In this document: positions 45,002 to 54,060 of the stretch, one piece after another
Position numbering within the stretch: position 1 is the stretch's first letter
Layout of the letters: each line of letters opens with the position of its first letter
NCBI GenBank assembly: GCA_038237805.1
Contig: JBBRYI010000006.1
Span: 146,472-210,471 of the forward strand
From: JBBQFI01 sp038237805
Lineage (GTDB): Bacteria > Verrucomicrobiota > Verrucomicrobiia > Chthoniobacterales > UBA10450
DNA: 64,000 nucleotides
Direction of reading: 5' to 3'
The notes under the pieces: generated by a model
The model's input: only the letters and a program-made list of their open reading frames with translations
What the model was told of the DNA's origin: nothing
Databases searched by the model: none
Translations under genes and position numbers: made by a program

Positions 45002-45031
45002 AGCAAATGCTATCGAAGCATTTGCTTTTTT
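45002..45031 (+). terminator. Rho-independent terminator
   Basis: A perfect 10-bp stem (AGCAAATGCT at 45002-45011, complement at 45017-45026) with a five-base loop is followed by TTTTT on the plus strand. It would stop plus-strand transcripts reading out of nadE across the tRNA, so the hsd operon behind it needs its own promoter. Confidence 0.8.
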
Positions 45032-45135
45032 CGTGTTTCCCAAATCGGTAGCACGATTGGTCGCAAATTGAAATACACGTTTTGCTTCCGTTTGCGTGCC
45101 TCTTCGGATTTCCTTGGCAACCTGAATCACCGGCT

Positions 45136-45187
45136 CACTGGTCACTCGTCACTGGTCACTCGTCACTGGTCACTCGTCACTGGTCAC
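45136..45187 (+). repeat. 14-bp tandem repeat in front of the hsd operon
   Basis: Three full copies and one partial copy of CACTGGTCACTCGT (itself two 7-bp near-repeats, TCACTGG/TCACTCG), ending 46 bp before the hsdM start. The copies are identical, which suggests recent expansion. A change in copy number would shift promoter spacing rather than the reading frame. Confidence 0.85.
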
Positions 45188-45233
45188 ATGTCCCTTGTCA
45201 CTCTCTCTACGTGCATGTAGAAAAGTTCCGCGC

Positions 45234-46844
45234 ATGAAATGGATCGCCCCCTCAGAAAAAGACTCCGCTAACAACGAATTGGAGAAGCGTCTCTGGCAGG
45301 CTGCTGATCAGCTCCACGCAAATTCGGGACTTACTTCGCAGCAGTATTCAGGGCCTGTTCTCGGACTGATTTTTTTGCGGTTCGCTGAAGTGCGCTTTGC
45401 GAAGCAACGAGCTGCGATTGAGAAAAAAGCAGGCGGAAGCCGGGGCGGGTCGCGACTGGATGACCCGAATGCATACACCGCGGAAGGAATCATATTTCTC
45501 GCGCCGGTTGCGCGCTTCGATTTTCTATTGAATCTTCCGGAAGGCGCGAACATTGGATCGAAGGTGAACGACGCGATGCGCGCGATCGAGCGTGACAATC
45601 CGCAACTCGCGGGCGTGCTGCCAAAATCCTATGAGCTGTTTACGAGCTCGTTATTGAAACAATTGCTCAAACGCGTCTCAGAAATTCCGGCGACGCTCGA
45701 TTACGATGCGTTCGGGCGCATCTACGAATATTTCCTCGGCGAATTTGCTCAGAGTGAGGGACACATGGGCGGAGAATTTTATACTCCGAGCAGCATCGTT
45801 CGATTGCTGGTTGAAGTGATCGAACCATTCCACGGGCGAGTTCTCGATCCCGCCTGCGGTTCGGGCGGTATGTTCGTGCAGAGCGCGCGTTTTATTTCCG
45901 AACACAAGAAAGATCCGTCTCGTGAGTTGTCGATCCACGGACAGGAGAAAGTTGGGACCACCGTCGCGTTGTCGAAAATGAATCTCGCGATGCACGGACT
46001 TGAAGGCGACGTGCGCGAAGCGATTAGCTACTACGACGACCCGCACGAAAGCACCGGGCACTTCGATTTCGTCCTCGCTAATCCACCTTTCAACGTCAAC
46101 GGAGTGGACAAGGAGCGTCTGAAAGATCAGGTCGGCAAAGATCGCCGCTTCCCATTCGGCCTACCGCGTACGGACAACGCGAATTACCTCTGGATTCAAC
46201 TCTTCTACTCGGCGCTAAATCAAAAAGGGCGCGCCGGATTTGTCATGGCAAACTCCGCGTCCGATGCGCGTGCTTCTGAAATGGAGATTCGAAGGCAGTT
46301 CATCGAAGCCCGCGCCATGGACGTGATGGTGGCCGTCGGCCCGAACCTTTTCTACACCGTCACGCTCCCTTGCACCCTGTGGTTCTTCGACAAAGGAAAA
46401 GCTAAGACACGCCGTGCCGACAGCATTCTGTTCCTCGACGCCCGGAATATCTATCGACAGATTGATCGCGCACACCGGGATTGGACGCCCGCGCAGATTA
46501 GCTTTATCGCAAACGTGGTTCGTCTCTATCGCGGCGAGGAACTCGACTTCACCCTGGGCGGCGACGAAGCCGAGGCGAAGCTCAAGGAAATCTTTGGGAA
46601 GAAACCGAAATACGCCGACGTACCCGGCCTTTGCTGTGCTGCCACGCTCAAGGAAATTGAAGCGCAAGGGTGGTCGCTCAACCCCGGTCGCTACGTAGGC
46701 GTGGCGGCGGGCGAAAGCTTGAGCGACGAGGACTTCAAGGCGCAGCTCGAAATGCTCAACGAGGAACTTGAAACTCTCAAGGCGAAAGCCCGTCAGCTGG
46801 AGAAAACCATCGCGGAGAGTGTGGCGGAAATATTGGAGGCTTAA
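45234..46844 (+). CDS. hsdM: Type I restriction-modification DNA methyltransferase subunit HsdM
   Basis: N6-adenine methyltransferase subunit that, with HsdS, protects host DNA. It has 536 residues from the ATG chosen (MKWIAPSEKDSANNELEK). AdoMet motif I DPACGSGG is at about 205-212, catalytic NPPF at 283-286. The N-terminal helical HsdM domain (ANNELEKRLWQAADQLHAN) and a C-terminal coiled-coil (about 505-535, LNEELETLKAKARQLEK) complete it. First gene of a seven-gene operon; hsdS starts 7 bp after its stop. Confidence 0.95.
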   Translation: MKWIAPSEKDSANNELEKRLWQAADQLHANSGLTSQQYSGPVLGLIFLRFAEVRFAKQRAAIEKKAGGSRGGSRLDDPNAYTAEGIIFLAPVARFDFLLNLPEGANIGSKVNDAMRAIERDNPQLAGVLPKSYELFTSSLLKQLLKRVSEIPATLDYDAFGRIYEYFLGEFAQSEGHMGGEFYTPSSIVRLLVEVIEPFHGRVLDPACGSGGMFVQSARFISEHKKDPSRELSIHGQEKVGTTVALSKMNLAMHGLEGDVREAISYYDDPHESTGHFDFVLANPPFNVNGVDKERLKDQVGKDRRFPFGLPRTDNANYLWIQLFYSALNQKGRAGFVMANSASDARASEMEIRRQFIEARAMDVMVAVGPNLFYTVTLPCTLWFFDKGKAKTRRADSILFLDARNIYRQIDRAHRDWTPAQISFIANVVRLYRGEELDFTLGGDEAEAKLKEIFGKKPKYADVPGLCCAATLKEIEAQGWSLNPGRYVGVAAGESLSDEDFKAQLEMLNEELETLKAKARQLEKTIAESVAEILEA

Positions 46845-46851
46845 CTACAGC

Positions 46852-48075
46852 ATGGGCGACTCCATCCCAAGACTGGGAGACTACTTAACGATCCTCACCG
46901 ACTACCACGCCAACGGCTCGTACGAAAGGCTGCGCGAAAATGTCACTTTATTGGATGCGCCTGAATACGCAGTGATGATTCGTACGACAAATTTTGAGAA
47001 CGACGACTTCGTCGACGGTTTGAAATACATCAACGAACACGCATATCAGTTTCTGGCGAAATCGAAGGTCCATCCCGGCGACATTCTAATGAACAAAATC
47101 GCTAATCCAGGGAGTGTCTATCGGATGCCGGACTTAGGCAGGCCCGTCTCACTGGCGATGAACCTTTTCCTACTGCGGACCGATGAGACCCGCCTACACC
47201 AAGCCTACGCGTACTACTGGATGAAGGCGAACGAGGCTTACGTGAAGGGCTTTGCGTGCGGTGCGGCGACAGCAACAATCACAAAGAAAGCTGTTCGAGA
47301 ATTAGAGATTCCGATTCCGCCACTTTCTGTGCAGCGGCGAGTAGCTGCTGTGCTTATGGCCTACGACGATCTGATTGCCAACGGCAAGCAACGCATCCGT
47401 AAGCTTGTAACGATTGCCAGAACCGACTACCGCGAGCGCCTTCGATGTGCGACTGGCCCAGTCTCCAGCAAAAGCGTATTGGAAACGCCTTACTGGGAAT
47501 TCATTTCCGAGAACGTCTCACCTTATGAAGGCACTAAGCGGTATTTTGCGACCGCCGATATCGAAAAACTGACGATTCAGGGCGCTGGTATTGAATACAG
47601 TTTTCCTGACAAGCCAAGTCGAGCGCAGAAGCAACCGATTGCTTTCTCGGTGTGGTTCGCTCGGATGAAAGACACCTACAAGATTGCCTGGTATACCGAC
47701 CTGAACTCTAAAGAGGCGGAAGCCTCTATGCTCTCTTCGGGATTTGCCGGCTTTCAGGCCAAACGACGGTGCTACTTCCCTTTGCTCTTCCTTACCATCA
47801 GCTCCGAGGAGTTCCATGTGAAGAAGGATCTTTTTTGCACCGGTGCGACACAGATGTCTTTGACCAACGAAGGACTGGCGCGTATTCAAGTCGCGGTCCC
47901 AAATGAGGAGACTGTCACTCAGCTGGGCGACAAAACATTGCCGCTGCTAGACCAAGTGTTGGTTTTGCAACTACAAATCCAAAACCTCCGCCGAACGCGC
48001 GACCTTCTGCTGCCGCGTCTGCTATCGGGCCAGGTGGCGATTGATGTTTCTAAATTAGAGGGTGCTGCGGCTTGA
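46852..48075 (+). CDS. hsdS: Type I restriction-modification specificity subunit HsdS
   Basis: DNA-recognition subunit with 407 residues and the usual two target-recognition halves, each followed by a long helical spacer: the first ends PIPPLSVQRRVAAVLMAYDDLI, given here in part, and the second has LDQVLVLQLQIQNLRRTRD and the closing LLLPRLLSGQVAI. The first half includes GDILMNKIANPGSVYRMP. The recognition sequence cannot be read from the protein. The ATG lies 7 bp after the hsdM stop; the frame is open upstream inside hsdM. The next gene follows after 16 bp. Confidence 0.92.
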   Translation: MGDSIPRLGDYLTILTDYHANGSYERLRENVTLLDAPEYAVMIRTTNFENDDFVDGLKYINEHAYQFLAKSKVHPGDILMNKIANPGSVYRMPDLGRPVSLAMNLFLLRTDETRLHQAYAYYWMKANEAYVKGFACGAATATITKKAVRELEIPIPPLSVQRRVAAVLMAYDDLIANGKQRIRKLVTIARTDYRERLRCATGPVSSKSVLETPYWEFISENVSPYEGTKRYFATADIEKLTIQGAGIEYSFPDKPSRAQKQPIAFSVWFARMKDTYKIAWYTDLNSKEAEASMLSSGFAGFQAKRRCYFPLLFLTISSEEFHVKKDLFCTGATQMSLTNEGLARIQVAVPNEETVTQLGDKTLPLLDQVLVLQLQIQNLRRTRDLLLPRLLSGQVAIDVSKLEGAAA

Positions 48076-48091
48076 GTGCCGCCAGAATGAC

Positions 48092-49111
48092 ATGACCTAT
48101 TGGCAAATCGCGGCAGGTTCGGAAGGACGCGATTATTCCGAAGATTTTCTCCGTTTCGGTATGGCATTCGTGGGAGGCGCTAAGCACGTCGCGCGAATGC
48201 AGCAAGTGCAAGAAGGAGATCGCGTGATCCTCAAGCAAGGAACGTCAGCAATTGCTGCGGTCGGAAGCGTAGTCAAAAGGGGTGCGTCGCATGGTGGGTG
48301 CAGCGATAAACAATGGCTTCGTGATTATGACGGATGGGATTTGGAGGCTTATTGCTTCGTCGACTGGCATGTGCCTGCCCGTCCAATTGCAGTAGCCGGG
48401 CTTTCGCGCGGTACAATCAAAGCGATTGGAATTCCCGCGCTTCATAAGCAAGCCGATCAAATCATTACCGCAAATCGTTCGAAGAAGATTCTCGAGGGAG
48501 ACCCAGACCCCGTTGAGCTATTATCCGACGAGGAAATTCTCGACTTCCTAGTTAGAGAAGGGTTGAGACCCGGAGCCGCTGAGGATCTCACGTCCGCATT
48601 CCGGCGAATCCGGCTACTGGCAAAACATTATTATCACAATTGTTATTGGCCTGACGTTCGCGAACACGAGACTCGGACCTTTCTCATTATGCCACTGCTT
48701 CTGGCTCTAGGTTGGTCCGAGCAGCAAATTAAAATTGAACTCGGCGTCACAGGCGTCGGCAGAATTGACGTCGCTTGTTTCTCTAAATCTTACGCAAGAG
48801 ACAGCAGCGGCGAACCGAACAATAAGGATTGTGTGCTCATAATTGAGACTAAGGGGTTTTCTTCTGGGCTAACATTCACTCATGCGCAGGCGAAAAAGTA
48901 CGCAACAAAGTTTCCGTCGTGCAAAGCGGTCGTCGTGTCGAACGGTTATTGCTACAAGACCTACAGAAAAGATACCAAGAATACATTCTCCGAGTATCCC
49001 TCTGCGTACTTAAATTTGCTTAGCCCAAAAAAACGCTATCCGCTGGATCCTGAGAAGGTCGCCGGAGGGCTGGAGGTCTTACAACTTCTTCTAACTCAGT
49101 CTTGGCGTTAG
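48092..49111 (+). CDS. PD-(D/E)XK nuclease-like protein with possible PUA/EVE-like N-terminal domain
   Basis: A 339-residue protein in the hsd operon. Residues about 205-290 have the order of a PD-(D/E)XK nuclease as found in HsdR_N and related type I enzymes: D226 (GRIDVACF), then E252 and K254 (LIIETKGFSS). The N-terminal 110 residues (YWQIAAGSEGRDYSEDFLR, VQEGDRVILKQGT, IAAVGSVV) resemble PUA-superfamily readers (EVE/YTH type) that bind modified bases; this is a resemblance, not a firm call. It follows hsdS by 16 bp. By eye it is more AT-rich than its neighbours, which suggests separate acquisition. It may cut DNA according to base modification. Confidence 0.65.
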   Translation: MTYWQIAAGSEGRDYSEDFLRFGMAFVGGAKHVARMQQVQEGDRVILKQGTSAIAAVGSVVKRGASHGGCSDKQWLRDYDGWDLEAYCFVDWHVPARPIAVAGLSRGTIKAIGIPALHKQADQIITANRSKKILEGDPDPVELLSDEEILDFLVREGLRPGAAEDLTSAFRRIRLLAKHYYHNCYWPDVREHETRTFLIMPLLLALGWSEQQIKIELGVTGVGRIDVACFSKSYARDSSGEPNNKDCVLIIETKGFSSGLTFTHAQAKKYATKFPSCKAVVVSNGYCYKTYRKDTKNTFSEYPSAYLNLLSPKKRYPLDPEKVAGGLEVLQLLLTQSWR

Positions 49112-49151
49112 AGAGCTACTGCCGACTCAAGGCGTGCCACTTTGGCTAGGA

Positions 49152-50120
49152 ATGCTGGATGCCCGGTGCGGCTTGATGTTGGTCGAGAGGAAAAGACTTG
49201 TGCCGCAGCGTGAACCATACCCGATCATCAAGCTGGAGCCTGAGTGGGTCCGGTCGGATGAGACGATGGGGAGCAAAGATAAGGCTTGGTTCCTCTTGCC
49301 CGAAACTAACGAACGATGGCTGTTCAAATACGCGCGGGTCAATGAAGGCGTCCCCACCGGTGAACATTGGGCGGAGAAGATCGTCGCGGAGATCGCAGAG
49401 CTGTTTGGTATTCCGCACGCGCGGGTTGAGCTTGCTGAGTTCGGTGGACGCTTGGGCAGTCTAAGCCGGCGCTTTCCTGAACTTTCGCAGCGTGGCATCG
49501 AACTGATTCACGGTAATGATTTGTTGCCGGGCCTTGTCCTTGGCTATGACCGCGAGAAGCGGTTCCGGCAATCCAACCACACTCTCGTTAACATCCTGGC
49601 CGCGGTCTCGCGCGCGATTCCTGATGAAGCGCAGCGTTCTGCTGCAATCACGATGCTCACCGGATACGTAATCTTTGATGCACTGATTTTGAATACCGAT
49701 CGACACCACGAGAATTGGGCGCTGCTGCGAGATAATCGGATTCCAGGCGAGTCGCGTTATTCGGTAGCTCCTTCCTTCGATCACGCTTCTTCACTTGGCC
49801 GGGAGTTGCTTCCAGGAAAACTGGATCAATGGGAGAGCGAAGAGTGGCGACCCGAGTGGTACGCCAACCGTGCTCCCGGCGGCATCTTTTTGAAAGAAGA
49901 CCAAAAGCGTGCAGCAAATCCGCTTCGCCTGGCAGACTTCGCATTGCGATTACGCCCGCGCCGCGTGCAGCCGTGGCTCGAAAGATTGCGCGGATTGAAT
50001 AATGCTCGGTTCTCAGAGATCGTTCAGCGAGTGCCGGAGGAATATATGAGCGAGCAGTCTCGACGTTTTTGTCTATCTTTGCTCGACTACACGCTTCAAT
50101 ATCTGCAGAACTTAAAATGA
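49152..50120 (+). CDS. HipA-like kinase core (HipT/CtkA-like)
   Basis: A 322-residue Ser/Thr kinase of the HipA fold, found as toxins that phosphorylate aminoacyl-tRNA synthetases or other targets. Catalytic segment N181TDRHHEN188 (D183, N188) and the metal-binding D210 in PSFDHASSLG are intact. The ATP-loop side is GVPTGEHWAEKIVAEIAELF, with FKYARVNEG before it. It lacks the N-terminal subdomain that full-length HipA carries, and that piece seems to be in the next gene. The start is uncertain (ATG 49152, ATG 49176 or GTG 49134). It overlaps the next gene by 4 bp (ATGA), so the two are co-translated. Confidence 0.8.
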   Translation: MLDARCGLMLVERKRLVPQREPYPIIKLEPEWVRSDETMGSKDKAWFLLPETNERWLFKYARVNEGVPTGEHWAEKIVAEIAELFGIPHARVELAEFGGRLGSLSRRFPELSQRGIELIHGNDLLPGLVLGYDREKRFRQSNHTLVNILAAVSRAIPDEAQRSAAITMLTGYVIFDALILNTDRHHENWALLRDNRIPGESRYSVAPSFDHASSLGRELLPGKLDQWESEEWRPEWYANRAPGGIFLKEDQKRAANPLRLADFALRLRPRRVQPWLERLRGLNNARFSEIVQRVPEEYMSEQSRRFCLSLLDYTLQYLQNLK

Positions 50121-50881
50121 AAACACTTTTTCTCGCCTGGCAGGACGCACCGCGCGAGACTTCGTCTCGGACGGCGACACGCGGATGGTATCCGATCGGA
50201 AGGCTCGACGTGCAAAGCGAAACGCCCTTCTACACTTTTCATTACACTCGCGGCGCGTTGACGGCGCGCGACGAGGCGGGTTTTCAACCGCTTGATGCTT
50301 TCCCGAAATTTGAAAGCGCTTATGAATCGAGCGAATTGTTTCCGCTGTTTCAAAATCGCGTTCCGAATCCGAGTCGCGGCGATTACGCGGACTTCGTTAG
50401 GCGTCTCGGCCTGACGGTCGAAGAAGCAAATCCGTTCGAGATTCTTGCTATTAGCGGTGGTGGACGACAGACCGACAATCTGGAAGTCTTTCCAAAGATT
50501 CAGAAGCGGCGCGACGGCACGTTCAGTGTGCGTTTCTTTCTGCACGGCTGGCGTCATGTAAACATGGAGTCGCAGAGTAGGCTTTCGAGTTTGAAGGAGG
50601 GCGACTCGCTCCAAGTCGCGGTCGAGGTAAACAATCCTGTCACCGGCGCTGCTGTGCAGCTGCAGACGTTTGATGATTATCACATGATCGGCTGGGCTCC
50701 GCGTTACTTGATCAAAGACATGCTCAGCGCACTCGGGGAATGCCCTGGGGACATTCATGCGCGGGTGTGCAAACTGAATCCGCCTCCTGGCCCATACAAT
50801 CAGAGGGTCCTCGTTGAATTGGAGGGGCGCTTGCCCGATAGCGTGGAACCGATGTCGGCACCCGAATTCCAAGGCATCTGA
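50117..50881 (+). CDS. HipA N-subdomain-like (HipS-like) protein fused to a HIRAN domain
   Basis: A 254-residue protein. Residues about 22-125 follow the layout of the HipA N-terminal subdomain 1: YPIGRLDV, FYTFHYTRGAL, LFQNRVPNPSR, DYADFVRRLGL, NPFEILAISGGGR match HipA VGEL..., F.Y...WL, NLLPDS, PFDLLSEIGR. Residues about 165-245 look like a HIRAN domain (NNPVTGAAVQLQT, HMIGWAPRYLIKDM), a fold that binds single-stranded or 3'-ended DNA. In HipBST systems a separate HipS supplies this subdomain and restrains HipT. Here it could tie kinase control to DNA ends. No HTH HipB is nearby. hsdR follows after 14 bp. Confidence 0.72.
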   Translation: MKTLFLAWQDAPRETSSRTATRGWYPIGRLDVQSETPFYTFHYTRGALTARDEAGFQPLDAFPKFESAYESSELFPLFQNRVPNPSRGDYADFVRRLGLTVEEANPFEILAISGGGRQTDNLEVFPKIQKRRDGTFSVRFFLHGWRHVNMESQSRLSSLKEGDSLQVAVEVNNPVTGAAVQLQTFDDYHMIGWAPRYLIKDMLSALGECPGDIHARVCKLNPPPGPYNQRVLVELEGRLPDSVEPMSAPEFQGI

Positions 50882-50895
50882 TTTCCTAGCCAGAT

Positions 50896-53800
50896 GTGAG
50901 TTCCGCGTACACGGAGGATTTGCTAGTCGAGCGGCCAGCGATTGAGCTCGGCGCGGATCTTGACTGGCAGACGATCTCGGCCCTGCACGAAACGTTAGGT
51001 TCGAGCGGCACTCTTAGCCGCGAAACGAGCGCTGAGGTAATTCTCAAGACGCGTCTGCGAAGAGCGTTGGAAGCGCTCAATCCTACGCAATCAGTCGAGG
51101 CAATTTCAGGCGCAATCGACGAATTGATCCGTGATCGCTCCGCAATGACCGCCGTGGCGGCCAATCAACAAATCTGGACGCTATTAAAGGAAGGTGTGCG
51201 GATTAGCGTGGCCGACCGCGCGCGCGGCGGCCAGAAAATCGAGCGTGTTCGAGTGATTGATTGGAGCAATCCGAAGGCGAACGACTTTCTGCTCGTTAGT
51301 CAGATGACGATCACCGGTCCGCTTTACACCTGTCGGCCGGATCTGATCGGCTTCGTCAATGGATTGCCACTGGTGCTGATTGAGTTCAAAAAACCAGGCG
51401 TGTCGGCGCGGGCAGCGTTCGATGAAAACATCACGAGCTACAAGCACCCGCAGAATGGCGTGCCGGCTTTGTTTTGGTATAACGCGCTGATCATTGCTTC
51501 GAACGGCAGGCAGAGCCGCGTTGGCACGATTACGGCAGATTGGGAGCGGATGTCGGAGTGGAAGCGCGTCGAAAGTGAAGATGAGCCGCGCCGAGTATCG
51601 CTCGAAGTGATGCTTCGCGGCACCTGTGAGCCGACACGGCTGCTTGATCTGGTGGAGAATTTTGCCCTCTTCTCCGAGCACAAGAGCGGGCTGGTTAAGA
51701 TTCTCGCGCAGAATCATCAAGTGCTCGGGGTGAATAATTCGATCACTTCCATGCTGGAGGCGCGGAAGGAGGGCCACGGACGCGCCGGTGTTTTCTGGCA
51801 GACACAAGGCGCAGGCAAAAGCTTTTCGATGGTGTTCTTCTCGCAGAAGATTCTACGGAAGATCGAAGGCAATTGGACGTTTGTAGTCGTGACCGACCGC
51901 ACTGAACTGGACAATCAAATTGCCAAGACTTTCAAAGCGACTGGCGCAGTCAGTCCACAGGAAGGCGATGAATGCCACGCGCAAAGCGGTGACGGGCTAA
52001 GGCAATTGCTTCGCGGGAATCATCGCTACGTCTTCACGCTCATTCACAAGTTCCTAACGCCGGAAAAACTTTCGGATCGGCGCGACATCATTGTGTTAAC
52101 CGATGAAGCGCATCGTAGCCAATACGACACACTGGCGGTGAACATGCGCGCGGCGTTGCCAAACGCGATGTTCCTCGCCTTCACCGGAACGCCGTTGATC
52201 GTCGGGGAGGAACGAACGCGCGAAGTCTTCGGCGATTACGTGTCGATCTACGACTTTCAACAATCAGTCGAGGACGGCGCGACTGTTCCACTCTTCTACG
52301 AAAACCGGACGCCGGAACTGAAACTCAAGAATCCGTCACTCAATGAAGACATTTATGCACTCATAGAAGACGCGGAGCTGAACGAAGAATCCGAAGCAAA
52401 GCTCGAACGCGAACTTGGTCGGCACTATCACATCATCACGCGCGACGATCGATTGGATAAGATCGCGAAAGACGTTGTCACGCATTTTCTCGGGCGCGGC
52501 TTTCAGGGAAAGGCAATGGTTGTTTCAATCGACAAGGCAACCGCGCTTAAGATGCACGACAAGGTGCGAAAGCATTGGCAGGAAGAGCGAGATCGCGTCG
52601 AGAAGGAGATTGCGAGACTCACGAAGTTCCAAGAGTCGGACCCCGATCAGATACGAGCGCTGAACGAGCGACTCGGAATTCTGAGAAGCACCGACATGGC
52701 CGTGATTGTTTCCGCAGCGCAAAATGAAGTCGAGCAGATGAAGAAGCTCGGACTCGACATTGTCCCGCATCGTCAGCGAATGAACAACGAGCCACTCGAC
52801 GAGAAATTCAAAGACCCGGACGATCCGCTTAGAATCGCGTTCGTCTGCGCGATGTGGATGACCGGGTTCGATGCGCCGAGTTGTTCAACGGTCTATCTCG
52901 ACAAACCGATGCGAAATCACACGCTCATGCAGACGATTGCGCGCGCGAACCGAGTTTTCCCCGGCAAGCACAGCGGCTTGATCGTCGATTACGCAAACGT
53001 CTTCGCGTCGCTGGAAAAAGCGCTTGCGATTTATGGCGCGGGGAAAGGCGGCGCCACACCTGTGCGAGATAAAGCCAAGCTGGTTGCTGAACTGCGTAAA
53101 GCTCTCGATGAGGCACTTGATTTTTGTTTGGCGCAAAACGTGGACATTGGAGCAATTGAAAATGCAACCGGACTCGACCGCGTCCGATTAATCGGTGACG
53201 CGGTAAACGCGGTCATTTCTCCTGATCCGCTTCGAAAAGAATTCCTGGCACACGAAAGACTCGTTCGAACACTCTTTCGGGCGGTCAAACCCGATCCGAC
53301 CGTTCTTGAATTCGTATCTCGCGTTTCTTGTATCGCCATTATCGCTGATGAAATCCGATTGCGCACAGGCTCGGGAAACGCTGCTGATATTTCCGGTGTT
53401 CTATCGCAAGTTAATCAGTTGCTCGACGAATCGATCGCTGCTGATGGATTTCGTATTCGAGAAGGCAAAGACGGCCAGGCTATCATCGACTTGGCTAAGA
53501 TCGATTTCGACGCGCTTGCGAAGCGATTCGCAAAATCAAACAAGAAGAATGTCGATCTTGAGCAGCTGAAGGCAGCCATTCGTGCCCAACTGGATAAACT
53601 CATTCGCTTAAACCGAACTCGTGCCGATTATCTCGCAAAATTTGAAGAGCTGATCGAGTCCTATAACGCTGGCAGCCGAAACATCCAGGAACTGTTCGAA
53701 GAATTGCTTGGTTTCGCCCGCGCATTAACGCAGGAGGAGCAACGCCACCTGCGCGAGAATCTTTCTGAAGACGAATTAACTGTCTTCGACATCCTGACTC

Positions 53801-54060
53801 GGCCCGGCCCGGAGCTCAGTGCCGGAGAGAGAGAAGAAGTGAAAAAAGTCGCGCGACAGCTACTTAAGCGACTGCAATCGATTCTTGTCGTCGATTGGCG
53901 ACAGAGAGCACAAGCTCGCGCTCAGGTGCGGTTAGCGATCGAAGACTCACTCGATGATGGTCTACCTAGAAAATATTCGCCGGAACTCTATAAACAAAAG
54001 TGTTCAGCAGTTTTTGAACACGTGTTCGAGACAAGTGGCAGCCAAGCATCGGCGGCATGA
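50896..54060 (+). CDS. hsdR: Type I restriction endonuclease subunit HsdR
   Basis: Translocase-nuclease subunit of 1054 residues that reels in and cuts unmodified DNA. The N-terminal nuclease motif is E163-F-K165 (LVLIEFKKPG). Walker A GAGKS has K308, the DEAH box is at 403-406 (LTDEAHRSQYD), motif III is FTGTPL, and the second RecA domain has DYANVF and QTIARANR. C-terminal helices bind HsdM/HsdS. The start is a GTG 14 bp after the HIRAN gene; an ATG two bases earlier meets a stop at once. Its stop overlaps the next gene (ATGA). Confidence 0.95.
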   Translation: MSSAYTEDLLVERPAIELGADLDWQTISALHETLGSSGTLSRETSAEVILKTRLRRALEALNPTQSVEAISGAIDELIRDRSAMTAVAANQQIWTLLKEGVRISVADRARGGQKIERVRVIDWSNPKANDFLLVSQMTITGPLYTCRPDLIGFVNGLPLVLIEFKKPGVSARAAFDENITSYKHPQNGVPALFWYNALIIASNGRQSRVGTITADWERMSEWKRVESEDEPRRVSLEVMLRGTCEPTRLLDLVENFALFSEHKSGLVKILAQNHQVLGVNNSITSMLEARKEGHGRAGVFWQTQGAGKSFSMVFFSQKILRKIEGNWTFVVVTDRTELDNQIAKTFKATGAVSPQEGDECHAQSGDGLRQLLRGNHRYVFTLIHKFLTPEKLSDRRDIIVLTDEAHRSQYDTLAVNMRAALPNAMFLAFTGTPLIVGEERTREVFGDYVSIYDFQQSVEDGATVPLFYENRTPELKLKNPSLNEDIYALIEDAELNEESEAKLERELGRHYHIITRDDRLDKIAKDVVTHFLGRGFQGKAMVVSIDKATALKMHDKVRKHWQEERDRVEKEIARLTKFQESDPDQIRALNERLGILRSTDMAVIVSAAQNEVEQMKKLGLDIVPHRQRMNNEPLDEKFKDPDDPLRIAFVCAMWMTGFDAPSCSTVYLDKPMRNHTLMQTIARANRVFPGKHSGLIVDYANVFASLEKALAIYGAGKGGATPVRDKAKLVAELRKALDEALDFCLAQNVDIGAIENATGLDRVRLIGDAVNAVISPDPLRKEFLAHERLVRTLFRAVKPDPTVLEFVSRVSCIAIIADEIRLRTGSGNAADISGVLSQVNQLLDESIAADGFRIREGKDGQAIIDLAKIDFDALAKRFAKSNKKNVDLEQLKAAIRAQLDKLIRLNRTRADYLAKFEELIESYNAGSRNIQELFEELLGFARALTQEEQRHLRENLSEDELTVFDILTRPGPELSAGEREEVKKVARQLLKRLQSILVVDWRQRAQARAQVRLAIEDSLDDGLPRKYSPELYKQKCSAVFEHVFETSGSQASAA

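Noticed and set aside
44911..45233. tRNA-Lys as attachment site of an integrated element
   Set aside because: The island faces the 5' side of the tRNA, I found no second copy of the tRNA 3' end in the window, and no integrase gene is present.
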